Shown here: positions 8,163 through 16,305 of the stretch, in pieces
Numbering within the stretch: the stretch's first letter is position 1
Layout: each line of letters opens with the position of its first letter
Assembly (NCBI GenBank): GCA_963692995.1
Contig: OY843611.1
Location: 558,001 to 622,000 of the forward strand
Reading direction: 5' to 3'
DNA from: Bin87 sp963692995
GTDB taxonomy: Bacteria; Chloroflexota; Dehalococcoidia; Lucifugimonadales; UBA3495
DNA length: 64,000 bases
Notes under the pieces: generated by a model
What the model was told of the DNA's origin: nothing
Seen by the model: only the letters and a program-made list of their open reading frames with translations
Databases searched by the model: none
Translations under genes and position numbers: made by a program

Positions 8163-8242
8163 TACCCTTGACCCTTACCCCAACCCGCTCCCTCTAGGAG
8201 AGGGGGATTTGTCTTTCGCACCGCCATTCAGGAGGAACCACC
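8163..8242. repeat. Degenerate intergenic repeat with short hairpin
   Basis: Contains 'accccaacccgctccctctaggagaggg', a CCCTCT/AGAGGG hairpin in a context resembling common dispersed bacterial 'cctcaccccaaccc' repeats. The gene downstream has a Shine-Dalgarno (aggagg) at about 8230-8235. Confidence 0.4.
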
Positions 8243-8809
8243 ATGGCCCGACTACCGCTTGCCTCCCGGGACACCGTTCCGGCCGGACAGGAAGCTACTT
8301 TTGATGAGATTACCCAAAACGGCGCCGCGGTTCCGCCATATGGCCCCGGCTCGGTGATGACCCACGTGCCGGAGGCCAGCAAGCACGCGACCGGCTTGAA
8401 CCAGTATCTGCGGAACCAATCCAGCGTGCCGCTGAAAGCCGCCGAACTGGCGATGCTGGTGGCGGCGCGGGAGATGGACTGCCAGCATATCTGGAACGCC
8501 CACGCCGGATCCGCCCGCGCCGCCGGCGTGCCGGACCCGGTGGTGGACGCCATCCGCGACAATAAGCCGTTGCCGGAATTATCCGCCGACGAGTCGGCCG
8601 TCATCCACCTGGGCCGGGAGATTCTGCGGAATCACCAGGTCAGCCGGGGCGGTTACCAGAGTGCGCTGGAGGTTTTCGGACAGCAGGGCGTGATTGAACT
8701 TACGCTCATCCTGGGGAACTACACCATGCTGGCCATGCTCATCAACACCTTTGAGACCGACCTGCTGCCGGAGCGGTCGGAACCGCTGTTGCAGCGGATA
8801 CCAGGCTAA
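8243..8809 (+). CDS. Carboxymuconolactone decarboxylase (CMD)/AhpD-like protein, second Cys missing
   Basis: 188 residues, all-helical CMD fold. The core 'LAMLVAAREMDCQHIWNAHAG' aligns with the AhpD-type E-x-x-C-x-x-C-x-x-x-H motif: Cys80 and His87 are present but the second Cys is Ile83. Without it, AhpD-style disulfide peroxidase chemistry is unlikely; a gamma-CMD-like isomerase/decarboxylase role is possible. Directly downstream of the RraA-like gene in the same direction. A second, similar protein is at 18130-18690 with the same replacement. Confidence 0.82.
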   Translation: MARLPLASRDTVPAGQEATFDEITQNGAAVPPYGPGSVMTHVPEASKHATGLNQYLRNQSSVPLKAAELAMLVAAREMDCQHIWNAHAGSARAAGVPDPVVDAIRDNKPLPELSADESAVIHLGREILRNHQVSRGGYQSALEVFGQQGVIELTLILGNYTMLAMLINTFETDLLPERSEPLLQRIPG

Positions 8810-8831
8810 CCGGGCGCGACGGTTAACTCAG

Positions 8832-8862
8832 CGCCGGGGCAGGTTCCAAACCTGCCCCGGCG
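8832..8862. terminator. Strong hairpin between convergent genes
   Basis: Perfect 14-bp stem (8832-8845 with 8849-8862) and 3-base loop, lying between a + strand stop and a - strand stop. No T-run follows on the + strand; it may terminate or protect 3' ends of both transcripts. Confidence 0.55.
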
Positions 8863-8884
8863 TATCAGGCCCCTGTGTACCAGG

Positions 8885-9916
8885 TCAGGGGGCGACTTTG
8901 CGATAGATCTGGACGCGGTGGCGACAAGAGTCCACGATGTAGATGCGTCCTGCGGCGTCCAGCGTGATCGAGGTCGGCCCCCAGAACCGGGCCTCCACGC
9001 CGGCTGAGGTTTCCCGGTGCCGGTCGCGCCAGGGATTGACCGCCGGGGCGAGGTTTGCCTGCCGCCGGGCGGCGGCCTCAGCCGGATTGGCGGCCAGGTA
9101 GTCTTCGGCCCAGGTTGATGTGGTGGCGTCGCCGCGCAGTATGGCGGCCACCGCACCGTCGGGGCCGAAGATCTGCACCCGCTCGTTGCCCCAATCGGCT
9201 ACGTAGATGCAGCCGTCGTCGTCCACCGCAACAGACGACGGGCGGTTCAGCTGACCTTTGCCGTCGCCGGAGGCGCCCCACTGGCCGACGAAACGGCCAT
9301 CGGGAGCGAAGGCCTGCACGCGGTCGTTGCGCCAGTCGGCGACGAAGACGTTTCCGCTGGCGTCGCAGGACACTCCCCAGGGGGTATTGAACTGGCCGGC
9401 CGGCGTTCCGTACCCGCCCCAACCGTCCAGGTATTCGCCGTCCACGGTGAAGCGCTGGATACGATGGTTCAGTCCGTCGGTTATGAGCAAAGAGCCGTCG
9501 GGCGCGGCGGCGATGGCGGCCGGTCGGTTCAACCGGCCCGGGTGGTCGCCGGCTTCGCCCCAATGTTTGATGAATTGACCGTCGGCGTCGAAAACGCTGA
9601 CCCGCTGCAACGCTTCGTCGGTGACGTATAGCCGCCCATCGTGGCCGCGAGCGATGCCGCTGGGCCACCAGAATTGACCGTCTTCCGTGCCGCCGGATCC
9701 CCATTCTCCGATGTAGCCCTCGTCCGCCGTGCAGACGCACACCCGCTTGAGTTCCAGCCGGCCCACGGATTCCGGGCCGCCCCGGTTGAGCACGTACATC
9801 ACGCCGCCGTCGGCCAGCGCCAAGTCCACCGGATGAATGAACCCCCGGCCCCGGTAGGCGAGAAAGCCGACGGTGTGGCTGTAAGTGAAGGTCGTGGTTG
9901 CAGTGGCGGCGGTCAT
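8885..9916 (-). CDS. NHL-repeat beta-propeller protein
   Basis: 343 residues, no obvious signal peptide. Six or so NHL repeats: 'GQFWWPSGIARGHDGRLYVTDEALQRVSVFDADGQ', 'GRLNRPAAIAAAPDGSLLITDGLNHRIQRF', 'GQFNTPWGVSCDASGNVFVADWRNDRVQAF', 'GQLNRPSSVAVDDDGCIYVADWGNERVQIF' and a final 'FWGPTSITLDAAGRIYIVDSCRHRVQIY' represent the blades. Such propellers bind ligands, proteins or substrates; no catalytic residue set is recognisable. It overlaps the upstream DUF1800 gene by ATGA (9913-9916), so the two are translationally coupled. Confidence 0.88.
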   Translation of the reverse strand: MTAATATTTFTYSHTVGFLAYRGRGFIHPVDLALADGGVMYVLNRGGPESVGRLELKRVCVCTADEGYIGEWGSGGTEDGQFWWPSGIARGHDGRLYVTDEALQRVSVFDADGQFIKHWGEAGDHPGRLNRPAAIAAAPDGSLLITDGLNHRIQRFTVDGEYLDGWGGYGTPAGQFNTPWGVSCDASGNVFVADWRNDRVQAFAPDGRFVGQWGASGDGKGQLNRPSSVAVDDDGCIYVADWGNERVQIFGPDGAVAAILRGDATTSTWAEDYLAANPAEAAARRQANLAPAVNPWRDRHRETSAGVEARFWGPTSITLDAAGRIYIVDSCRHRVQIYRKVAP

Positions 9917-11364
9917 GCCAGTTGGTACTCCCGGGAGGCGACGATGAGCTGGAGCATTTCAACGACCCGCTCCTCGGCGCAGGCGATGGCGTCGGGGCGG
10001 TCAAAGCGCACTTCGCCCCACGGAGTCGCCAGGGCGACCAGGCTCTCCATTGTGCCCTCGGTCACCTCGAAAATCCCTACGGCGTCAAGGCACGCTTCGG
10101 CCAACGCAAGGGGCCGGAGTACGGAGCCGGCGGACTTGACCCGCTCGATGATGGCGCGCACACCCGGGCGGTTGGTATCGCGCATTTCGGCGCCGGCGGC
10201 GTTGATGCGTTCCACCAGGTTGCCGGTATCGATCCACTCCCGGCCAGTGTGCCAGCCTTCCACTGTGGGCGGGTTGAGGATTTCCTGGCCCATGAAATTG
10301 ACGTCCATGGCTAGGTTGGAGATGCTCCACTCGGGAGTGCGGTGGCTGCCGGCCAGCCGGGCGGTGCCGCCCACCAACTCGGCGGGGCTTTTGACGCGGG
10401 CGAGGCGCACCGCTTCTTCCGAGAAGAAATCGGACAGGAACAAGCAGCGCATGACGGCGCGGATGTCCCCGCCGGTGCGGGTGAACTCGTCGGCCAAGGC
10501 GCCGATGGCGGCTTCGTCGGGCTGGTCGGAGACGAAGAAACCGTAGAGTTTGCCGGCGATGTAGTGGGCCGTGGCGGGCTGGCGGACGATGATGTCGATG
10601 ACATCCTGCCCGCCGAAAGGCCCGGTGTGGCCCAAGAAAGTCTTCACGCTGTCGTCGTGGTCGTCGTCCCGGTAGCGGAACTGCCAGTCGATGCGCCCGT
10701 AGGGCCAGAAAGAGTCGCGGCTGGCGCGGATGCTCATGTACTGATCGTTGTCGATTGTCCAGCCGGTGAAGGCCCGGGCGGCGGCTTTCACGTCGTCCTC
10801 GGTGTAGTTGCCGATGCCCATGGAGAACAGTTCCAGCAACTCGCGGCCATAGTTCTCGTTGGGAGCGTCCCGATGGTTGTCCTTGTTGTCCAGCCAGAAG
10901 ATCATGGCGGGGTCGCGGGACAGCTCCAGCAGGATGTCGGCAAACTTGCCCAGGCCGTGGCGACGGAAGGTGTGGGTTTGGTTGACTACCGCCTTGGCAT
11001 GGTTCAACTTGCTGTAGGCGGTGGCGAAGAGGCCGTGCCAGAACAGGGCCATCTTTTCTTCCAGGGGACGCGGGCTGTTGATGATGCGGTAGAGCCAGTA
11101 GCTCTGGCTGCTTTCCAGCAGCATCAGGCTGTTCTGATCGACGTGGTAACGCCGGATCAAGTCTTCGATTTCCAGGTCGGGCTGAGCTTCGGGATGCAGC
11201 AGCTCCTCGACGGTTGGCTCATAACCCCGGTCAACGGCGCGGTGGATTTCGGCTCGGGTGGGAGTGAACCCGGCCCGGCGGAGCAGATGGGCGGCGCGGA
11301 TGCTGTCGGCGTCGGCGAGGGAGATCCTACCGGAACCGAGTTGGGGATGTTGCATCAAGGTCAT
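9913..11364 (-). CDS. DUF1800 family protein
   Basis: 483 residues. Typical DUF1800 blocks: 'AAHLLRRAGFTPTRAEI', 'FWHGLFATAYSKLN', 'MIFWLDNKDNHRDAPNENYGRELLELFSMGIGNYTEDDVKAAARAFTGWT', 'PPTVEGWHTGREWIDTGNLVERINAAG'. The biochemical role of the family is unknown; it is usually encoded next to a DUF1501 (sulfatase-like) partner and exported. Here there is no DUF1501 gene and no visible signal peptide; its coupled partner is the NHL protein. The upstream neighbour on the same strand is the cobalamin-binding-like protein, 49 bases away, so all three may form one operon. Confidence 0.88.
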   Translation of the reverse strand: MTLMQHPQLGSGRISLADADSIRAAHLLRRAGFTPTRAEIHRAVDRGYEPTVEELLHPEAQPDLEIEDLIRRYHVDQNSLMLLESSQSYWLYRIINSPRPLEEKMALFWHGLFATAYSKLNHAKAVVNQTHTFRRHGLGKFADILLELSRDPAMIFWLDNKDNHRDAPNENYGRELLELFSMGIGNYTEDDVKAAARAFTGWTIDNDQYMSIRASRDSFWPYGRIDWQFRYRDDDHDDSVKTFLGHTGPFGGQDVIDIIVRQPATAHYIAGKLYGFFVSDQPDEAAIGALADEFTRTGGDIRAVMRCLFLSDFFSEEAVRLARVKSPAELVGGTARLAGSHRTPEWSISNLAMDVNFMGQEILNPPTVEGWHTGREWIDTGNLVERINAAGAEMRDTNRPGVRAIIERVKSAGSVLRPLALAEACLDAVGIFEVTEGTMESLVALATPWGEVRFDRPDAIACAEERVVEMLQLIVASREYQLA

Positions 11365-11413
11365 GCTTGCGTTCCTTTGGGATTGCCTGGAATTCGTCGC
11401 GCGACATCACGAG

Positions 11414-12715
11414 TTACATCAGATTCCAGCGCGGGTTGGCGTCCACCAGTTCGCGGAGGTAGTCCACCAGCCAGGGGCGGACTGCTTCGGCCATGTAGAA
11501 AGTCGGCGCGATGAGTTCGGACTCGTCCTTGATGATGCCCTCTTGGAGGCAGCGGGCGGCAACGTCGGTTCCCGGCATCACGCTGACGCCGACGCGGAGG
11601 TTGGCGAGGGAGGGTTGCAATCCCCGCAGGAACTCCAGCTTATTCTCGACCGACTCCCGGGTTTCGCCCGGTTCACCGAACTGCTGGGAGATGGTGTAGT
11701 GCAGGTCGCCGGTTTCGCACAACTCGGTGGTCTCTTTCAGGGAGGCATAGCGTGAGGTGTCGTTGTCGCCTTCGTGGGGATCGCCGCCGCGAGTGCCGCC
11801 CATCATCACCAGCCCGCAACCGGCCTGTTTCATCAGGCCAATCAGCTCGGCGTCGCAGGCGTAGGGGGCCAGGCAGGTGTTCCAGCGCACCTTGACTTCG
11901 GCTTCCAGCAGCGCGTTGCACAGTTCCTTGGCGTGTTCCAGCGGCACGTTGAAGCAGTTGTCCACGAAGAAAATCTTTTTCAGGCCGTAGCGGGCGGTCA
12001 CTTCGGTTACTTCTTCAACCACCTCGTCGATGGGGCGTATGACTCGCCAGGCCCCTTCCGGGGTGCGCATATCGTCGGCGGAGGTCGGGTAATAGAAACC
12101 GCCCAGCTTGGTGAGCACGCTGACGCCGAAACCGGCCTGGGCGTACTTGGGCATATCCAGGTCGTCCAGGCTGGGGCGGCTGACGAAGTCGGAGGAGCAG
12201 CGCATCCCGTTGTACACGATCTCGCCGTCTTCGCGGTAAAGCACGCCGGTCATTCCCCGGTAGTCCGGCTCGCCGATCTCGACCCGGTTGGCCAGTTCGG
12301 CAAAGGTTTCGCCGGCGTCGCCGGCGATGCCGAGGTCGGGATTGACGAAATCGAATACCTGCCGGGGCATGATGCTGAAAGCCGGGCCGCCGCACACTAT
12401 CGTGGCATCGGAGATGGCGCGTATGCGTTCAATCACGCTCCTGGTGACGGGCAGCTGCCACTGGGGATCGACGTAGCTGTGATTGCTGAGGTTCCGGATG
12501 GAGATGCCCACCAGCTGGGGATCGAAGTCGCGCACCGTCTGCTCTACTTCATCCAGATAGTTCTCGCTGGCGAACATGAGGTCCACCAGTTTGACCGTGT
12601 GCCGGGAGCGGTCCACATGACCGGCCACGTAGGCCAGTCCGATGGGTATGGGCTGGGCCCGCATGCGGCTCATTACCCGGTTGTGTCGGTTGGTAGCAAT
12701 CAGTAGGATACGCAT
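11414..12715 (-). CDS. B12-binding-domain / radical-SAM-like protein lacking the CxxxCxxC cluster
   Basis: 433 residues. N-terminal half resembles a cobalamin-binding Rossmann domain ('ILLIATNRHN', 'PIGLAYVAGHV', 'LVGISIRNLSN', 'TIVCGGPAFSIMP'). The second half follows the pattern of B12-radical-SAM enzymes: 'VSVLTKLGGFYY', then 'RPIDEVVEEVTEVTARYGLKKIFFVDNCFN', 'WNTCLAPYACDAELIGLMKQAGCGLVMMGGTRG'. At the place where C-x3-C-x2-C should follow 'TKLG' (about residues 202-212) the sequence reads GGFYYPTSADD with no cysteine, and no other frame restores one. ATG at 12715 is preferred to TTG at 12721 because AGGGGG sits about 8 bases upstream. Iron-sulfur chemistry is therefore doubtful; it may be a pseudoenzyme. 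Confidence 0.8.
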   Translation of the reverse strand: MRILLIATNRHNRVMSRMRAQPIPIGLAYVAGHVDRSRHTVKLVDLMFASENYLDEVEQTVRDFDPQLVGISIRNLSNHSYVDPQWQLPVTRSVIERIRAISDATIVCGGPAFSIMPRQVFDFVNPDLGIAGDAGETFAELANRVEIGEPDYRGMTGVLYREDGEIVYNGMRCSSDFVSRPSLDDLDMPKYAQAGFGVSVLTKLGGFYYPTSADDMRTPEGAWRVIRPIDEVVEEVTEVTARYGLKKIFFVDNCFNVPLEHAKELCNALLEAEVKVRWNTCLAPYACDAELIGLMKQAGCGLVMMGGTRGGDPHEGDNDTSRYASLKETTELCETGDLHYTISQQFGEPGETRESVENKLEFLRGLQPSLANLRVGVSVMPGTDVAARCLQEGIIKDESELIAPTFYMAEAVRPWLVDYLRELVDANPRWNLM

Positions 12716-12787
12716 CTGCAATTCCCCCTGGGGAGTGCGGCCGGCAACGATAATTGCCCCGATTGTACACCAGGCCGGGGAACCGCG

Positions 12788-13951
12788 CTATTCGGCATCG
12801 TCGCCGAGAGCGCGTTCCGGTTCCGGGTCGGCGTCGCTGAGAATCGCTGTTGGCAAGGGGATGGCGGCGGCCTGCCACTCCTCTACGACGTAGCGAATAA
12901 CCCGGTAGCCGGCGGCGGTGAAAGGCGCGGCGACCAGAATGCCCCAGAAGCCCAGGAACAGCCCGAATATGGCCAGGGCCAGGACGATGGCCAGGGGGTG
13001 CAGACCCAGCGCCTGACCTTGCACCCGGGGCGCGATGAGGGAGTTTTGCAGTACCTGCCACACCAGGTAAAGGGCCACCACAAAGGGGGTTTTCCCCAGG
13101 TCTGTCGCCAGCGTGACCACGATGGCGATGACCAGGGAGATGGTCGCCCCTACGATGGGGATGAATTCGGCAAAGGCGGCGATTATGGCCAGGATGGGGG
13201 CCGCCGACAGGCCCATTGCCCAAAGGCCCAGGCCGACTACGGCGCCGGTCATGGCGGCCAAGAGCAGCTGCACGCGCAGGTAAAGGCCAATGGATTCGCC
13301 GGTTAACCGGGCGATCCGGGAGAAGTCATCACGCACCGGCCGAGGCAGCAGCCGACGCACGCCCTGGCCCAAGCCATCCGGGTCGTACAGCAAGTAAAAC
13401 AGGATGATGGGCACCGTAGCCAGGGAAACGACCAGGCCGACGCCGGCTTGCAGGAATCGAAGCACTCGCAAGAGGGCTTCTTCCAGCGCATTTACCAGAT
13501 TCTGCCGCAGTTCGCCCAAGCGCGGATCAATCATATCCCGTATGTTGGGCGGAACTCGGCTCTCGTACTCTGTGATCACCTCCCGGTAGATTCGCTGAGT
13601 GTCAGACACCAGGTCAGGCGCTCGTTGGACCAGGGCCGTGGACTGGTCGATTATCCCGAGCAGGCCCAATCCCAGGACAATCAGGATTGCCAGCAGCGCC
13701 AACAGCAGCAGCAAGGTGGTAGTGGCCATCCTGGTGGCCTTGGGCCAGCGACGGCCCCACGGGGTGCGTCGCTCAGCAGCATTAACCACCGGCTGCAACA
13801 GATACGCTATCACTCCGCTCAGCAAGAAGGGTAACAGCACTGCCAGCAGTTTCCAGATGACCACGGCGGTCAGGATTGCCAGGGCCAGGGCGGCCAGCAA
13901 CCGCAGCCGGCGGCTTGACGGGGCGGACAAAGGCGGAAGCGAAAATGCCAT
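12788..13951 (-). CDS. AI-2E family transporter (PerM/YdiK-like)
   Basis: 387 residues, about eight transmembrane helices. Two helices near 17-50, one at about 75-105, then a soluble region (110-160, 'VSDTQRIYREVITEYESRVPPNIRDM'), and a C-terminal block of helices containing 'AAFAEFIPIVGATISLVIAIVVTL' and 'PRVQGQALGLHPLAIVLALAIFG', the signature of the family. Members have been proposed to export autoinducer-2 or small solutes and some act as sodium/proton antiporters; the substrate is unknown. The start is preceded by AAAGGAAGG. Acidic C-terminal tail. Confidence 0.9.
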   Translation of the reverse strand: MAFSLPPLSAPSSRRLRLLAALALAILTAVVIWKLLAVLLPFLLSGVIAYLLQPVVNAAERRTPWGRRWPKATRMATTTLLLLLALLAILIVLGLGLLGIIDQSTALVQRAPDLVSDTQRIYREVITEYESRVPPNIRDMIDPRLGELRQNLVNALEEALLRVLRFLQAGVGLVVSLATVPIILFYLLYDPDGLGQGVRRLLPRPVRDDFSRIARLTGESIGLYLRVQLLLAAMTGAVVGLGLWAMGLSAAPILAIIAAFAEFIPIVGATISLVIAIVVTLATDLGKTPFVVALYLVWQVLQNSLIAPRVQGQALGLHPLAIVLALAIFGLFLGFWGILVAAPFTAAGYRVIRYVVEEWQAAAIPLPTAILSDADPEPERALGDDAE

Positions 13952-14079
13952 TGGTTCCTTCCTTTACCTGCGGCCAAAGATGGATGCCTAATAATACGGC
14001 AGCCAGCGTCGCTTAACAAGGCAAAAGCAACTATGCTACCCTCGTTATTAGGGCCTGTTTAAAAACTGGAAATCATACA

Positions 14080-14177
14080 GCCGTTCCGGCGAAAGTCGGA
14101 ACCCGGAAAATCACTGCCAGCGGAAAACCGGCTTTATTTTGTACTCGCTGGATTCCCGCGAAAGCGGGGATGGCGGA
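14080..14177. repeat. Composite palindromic repeat (98 bp), copy A
   Basis: First palindrome GTTCCGGCGAAAGTCGGAAC (14083-14102), a 47-48 base middle, then ATTCCCGCGAAAGCGGGGAT (14152-14171). The middle has the same length as, and about 35 of 47 matches to, the middle of the copy at 38311-38412, differing almost only by transitions. The rest of the 246-base gap (13952-14197) holds nothing recognisable. Confidence 0.8.
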
Positions 14178-14197
14178 GTTTGTGAACACGGCCTAGT

Positions 14198-14785
14198 ATG
14201 AGAAAAGCGTTGAGAAAGTCAGGGGGTTTTCCCCGGTTTGGAACAGGCTTGGGGCCGGTTGCGTTGGCCTTGTCGCTCATTCTGTTGGGAGCCGCCTGCG
14301 CGACGGAAGGGTCACTCGATACGGCAAGTTCGCCGCCGGCCCCGGAGGGCATCTACGATTTCAAGATAGTGGTGTATCAGGGCGCTGACGATTTAGGCGG
14401 CGATAGCGTGGCCCTTTCCGACTTGCGCGGCCGGCCGGTGGTGTTGAACTTCTGGGCCGGCTTGTGTCCTCCCTGCCGCGCCGAGATGCCGGAATTCCAG
14501 CGCTTCGCCGATGACTACGCGGGCCGGGCGCTGGTCGTTGGCGTGGATTTGGGGCCGTTTTTCAGCCTGGGCAGCCAGGACGACGCCATCAAACTGCTCA
14601 ATGAATTGGCGGTAACTTACCCGGCCGGCTATACCGACGACGGGACGGTGGTTCGGGAACTCGGAGTGCTCGGCCTGCCCGCTACGTTTTTCATCTCCGC
14701 CGACGGCAGCTTGCATCGCAAATGGCAGGGGGCGCTGAACGGAGAGAAGCTGGCGGAAATCACTGACGAAATGCTGGCACAATAG
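14198..14785 (+). CDS. TlpA/ResA-like thioredoxin-fold lipoprotein
   Basis: 195 residues, exported membrane-anchored thiol-disulfide oxidoreductase. Signal sequence with hydrophobic stretch about 20-31 and lipobox ending A-A-C at Cys34. Thioredoxin domain 'RPVVLNFWAGLCPPCRAEMPEFQRF' with active-site C-P-P-C at 90-93, and the cis-Pro loop 'LGLPATFFISADG'. The family reduces apocytochrome c or other extracytoplasmic thiols. A CcdA-like electron donor is encoded at 43971-44903. It ends 20 bases before the LLM oxidoreductase gene. Confidence 0.9.
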   Translation: MRKALRKSGGFPRFGTGLGPVALALSLILLGAACATEGSLDTASSPPAPEGIYDFKIVVYQGADDLGGDSVALSDLRGRPVVLNFWAGLCPPCRAEMPEFQRFADDYAGRALVVGVDLGPFFSLGSQDDAIKLLNELAVTYPAGYTDDGTVVRELGVLGLPATFFISADGSLHRKWQGALNGEKLAEITDEMLAQ

Positions 14786-14805
14786 CCACTGCAAAGGAAT
14801 CGACT

Positions 14806-15759
14806 ATGGCGGACAACAGCATAACTTTCGGGTGCAACCTGAGCGTTGACAACTATTGGGATATTGGGGAGTTCGCCCGTCGCGCCGAATACCTCGGTTT
14901 CGACCGGGTGGCCGTGGGCGAGCACGTCATGGACGGCAACCCGCCCCGGCCTACGGTGATGGGCCTACCGGCGATGGCGGCGGCAGCCGGCGCAACCACC
15001 CGGCTGCGCGTCCTCACCGGCATCGTCATCGCGCCCTTGTACCACCCGGTCATGTTGGCCAAGCTGGTATCCACGGTGGATCAAATCTCCGGAGGACGGC
15101 TGGACTTCGGCATCGGCATCAGCGGGCAGCGCGATACCCGCGCCGAGTTTGACGCGCTGGAGATCCCCGTCAGCACCCGGGGGCGGCGCACCGACGAGAT
15201 GCTGCGGGTGATGAAACGACTATGGACCGAGGATCACGTAACCCATAGCGGACGATTTTTCAACTTTGAAGACGTCACGCTGCTGCCCAAGACGCACCAG
15301 CAACCCTATCCTCCCATCTGGGTTGCCGGGCGCAGCGAGGCGGCAATCCGCCGGGCTGCTATCGGCGGAGACGGGTGGTATCCCTATCTGTTCACCGTCA
15401 ACCGCATCCGGCGCTCCAACGCCAGCGTGCGTGAGATGGCGGAACATTCGGGCCGTGACCTGAGTCGTTTCCATTGGGGTCTCAACCAGCCTACCGCCAT
15501 CGACGATGATCCCGAGAAAGCGCTGGAAACCGCCGTCGCCCACGTCGGCCAGCGTTACGTCACGCCGGAACGCAGCGCAGAGGACATCGCCCGCGCGTTG
15601 TGCATAACCGGCAACGCCGAGGACTGCGTCGGGGCAATCCAGGAACGCATCGACGCCGGCGTGCGGGATTTCGTGTTCGGCTTCCTGGCCGGAGAACCCG
15701 ACGATTACTTTCGCCAGATGGAGTTGTTCTCCAACCGGGTGCTGACCCATTTCAAGTAA
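14806..15759 (+). CDS. LLM-class F420/flavin-dependent oxidoreductase
   Basis: 317 residues, luciferase-like TIM barrel, closest in layout to TIGR03619-type F420-dependent enzymes: 'AEYLGFDRVAVGEHVM', 'TTRLRVLTGIVIAPLYHPVMLAKLVSTVDQISGGRLDFGIG' equivalents, 'RRTDEMLRVMKRLWTEDHVTHSGRFFNFEDV', 'PPIWVAGRSEAAIRRA'. It uses F420 or FMN on an unknown substrate. ATG is preceded by AAAGGAA (14794-14800). Downstream of the TlpA-like gene, probably co-transcribed. Confidence 0.9.
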   Translation: MADNSITFGCNLSVDNYWDIGEFARRAEYLGFDRVAVGEHVMDGNPPRPTVMGLPAMAAAAGATTRLRVLTGIVIAPLYHPVMLAKLVSTVDQISGGRLDFGIGISGQRDTRAEFDALEIPVSTRGRRTDEMLRVMKRLWTEDHVTHSGRFFNFEDVTLLPKTHQQPYPPIWVAGRSEAAIRRAAIGGDGWYPYLFTVNRIRRSNASVREMAEHSGRDLSRFHWGLNQPTAIDDDPEKALETAVAHVGQRYVTPERSAEDIARALCITGNAEDCVGAIQERIDAGVRDFVFGFLAGEPDDYFRQMELFSNRVLTHFK

Positions 15760-15788
15760 GGTTTCACTCTGCAACCGTCGGCCGGGGC

Positions 15789-15794
15789 TATAAT
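15789..15794 (+). promoter_or_regulatory. Consensus -10 box; likely near-leaderless transcript
   Basis: TATAAT at 15789-15794 lies only 10 bases upstream of ATG 15805 and overlaps the alternative ATG at 15793. A start site about 7 bases downstream of the -10 would leave a leader of 3-5 bases. No good -35 at 17-base spacing is visible. Confidence 0.55.
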
Positions 15795-15804
15795 GTGGTC
15801 CGGC

Positions 15805-16269
15805 ATGAGAATATTAGCTCTTGCCTGGTGGGCGCCGCTGCTCTCCGGGATGCTGGCGGTGGTAGGCACCTGGCTGGTCTGGCGCTACACCGCCCTGCCA
15901 TGCACGCCGGAAAACGCGGTTAAATTGATGTGTCAGCCCGGGCCACTGGCCAGGTATATTTCCACTACCGTTCTGCACCACTGCATCATCCACGCGAGCA
16001 TTGCGATTACCATTACCGGAGGTTCCGACCTGATGCTGTTTTTACGCGAGCGGCAACGCAACAACGAAGAGCGACAGCGCAACAACGAAGAGCGACAGCG
16101 CAACAACGAAGAGCGACAGCGCAATGACCAGATGATGGAACTCATAAAAACCGCGCTGGAGCAGGCCGCCCAAGAACGCCAGCAGGCCGCGGCGGAGCGG
16201 CAGGCATTTCTTGACGCGCTGACCCGGCTAACGGAGGCGATCAGCCAAAACGGACGTAACCGGGAATAG
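15805..16269 (+). CDS. Small membrane protein with 7-residue tandem coiled-coil repeats
   Basis: About 154 residues; function unrecognised. Two hydrophobic segments (about 2-27 'ILALAWWAPLLSGMLAVV...' and about 54-76 'VLHHCIIHASIAITIT...'), then a strongly charged helix. Residues 82-108 consist of three and a half perfect units of E-R-Q-R-N-N-E encoded by 21-bp repeats at 16048-16128, followed by an Ala/Gln/Glu-rich coiled coil. ATG at 15793 is an alternative start but overlaps the -10 box. One of five repeat-built coiled-coil genes in the window. Confidence 0.65.
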   Translation: MRILALAWWAPLLSGMLAVVGTWLVWRYTALPCTPENAVKLMCQPGPLARYISTTVLHHCIIHASIAITITGGSDLMLFLRERQRNNEERQRNNEERQRNNEERQRNDQMMELIKTALEQAAQERQQAAAERQAFLDALTRLTEAISQNGRNRE

Positions 16270-16305
16270 CGCTAGCCAGTACCGGATATCACATCGGGGG
16301 GACGT

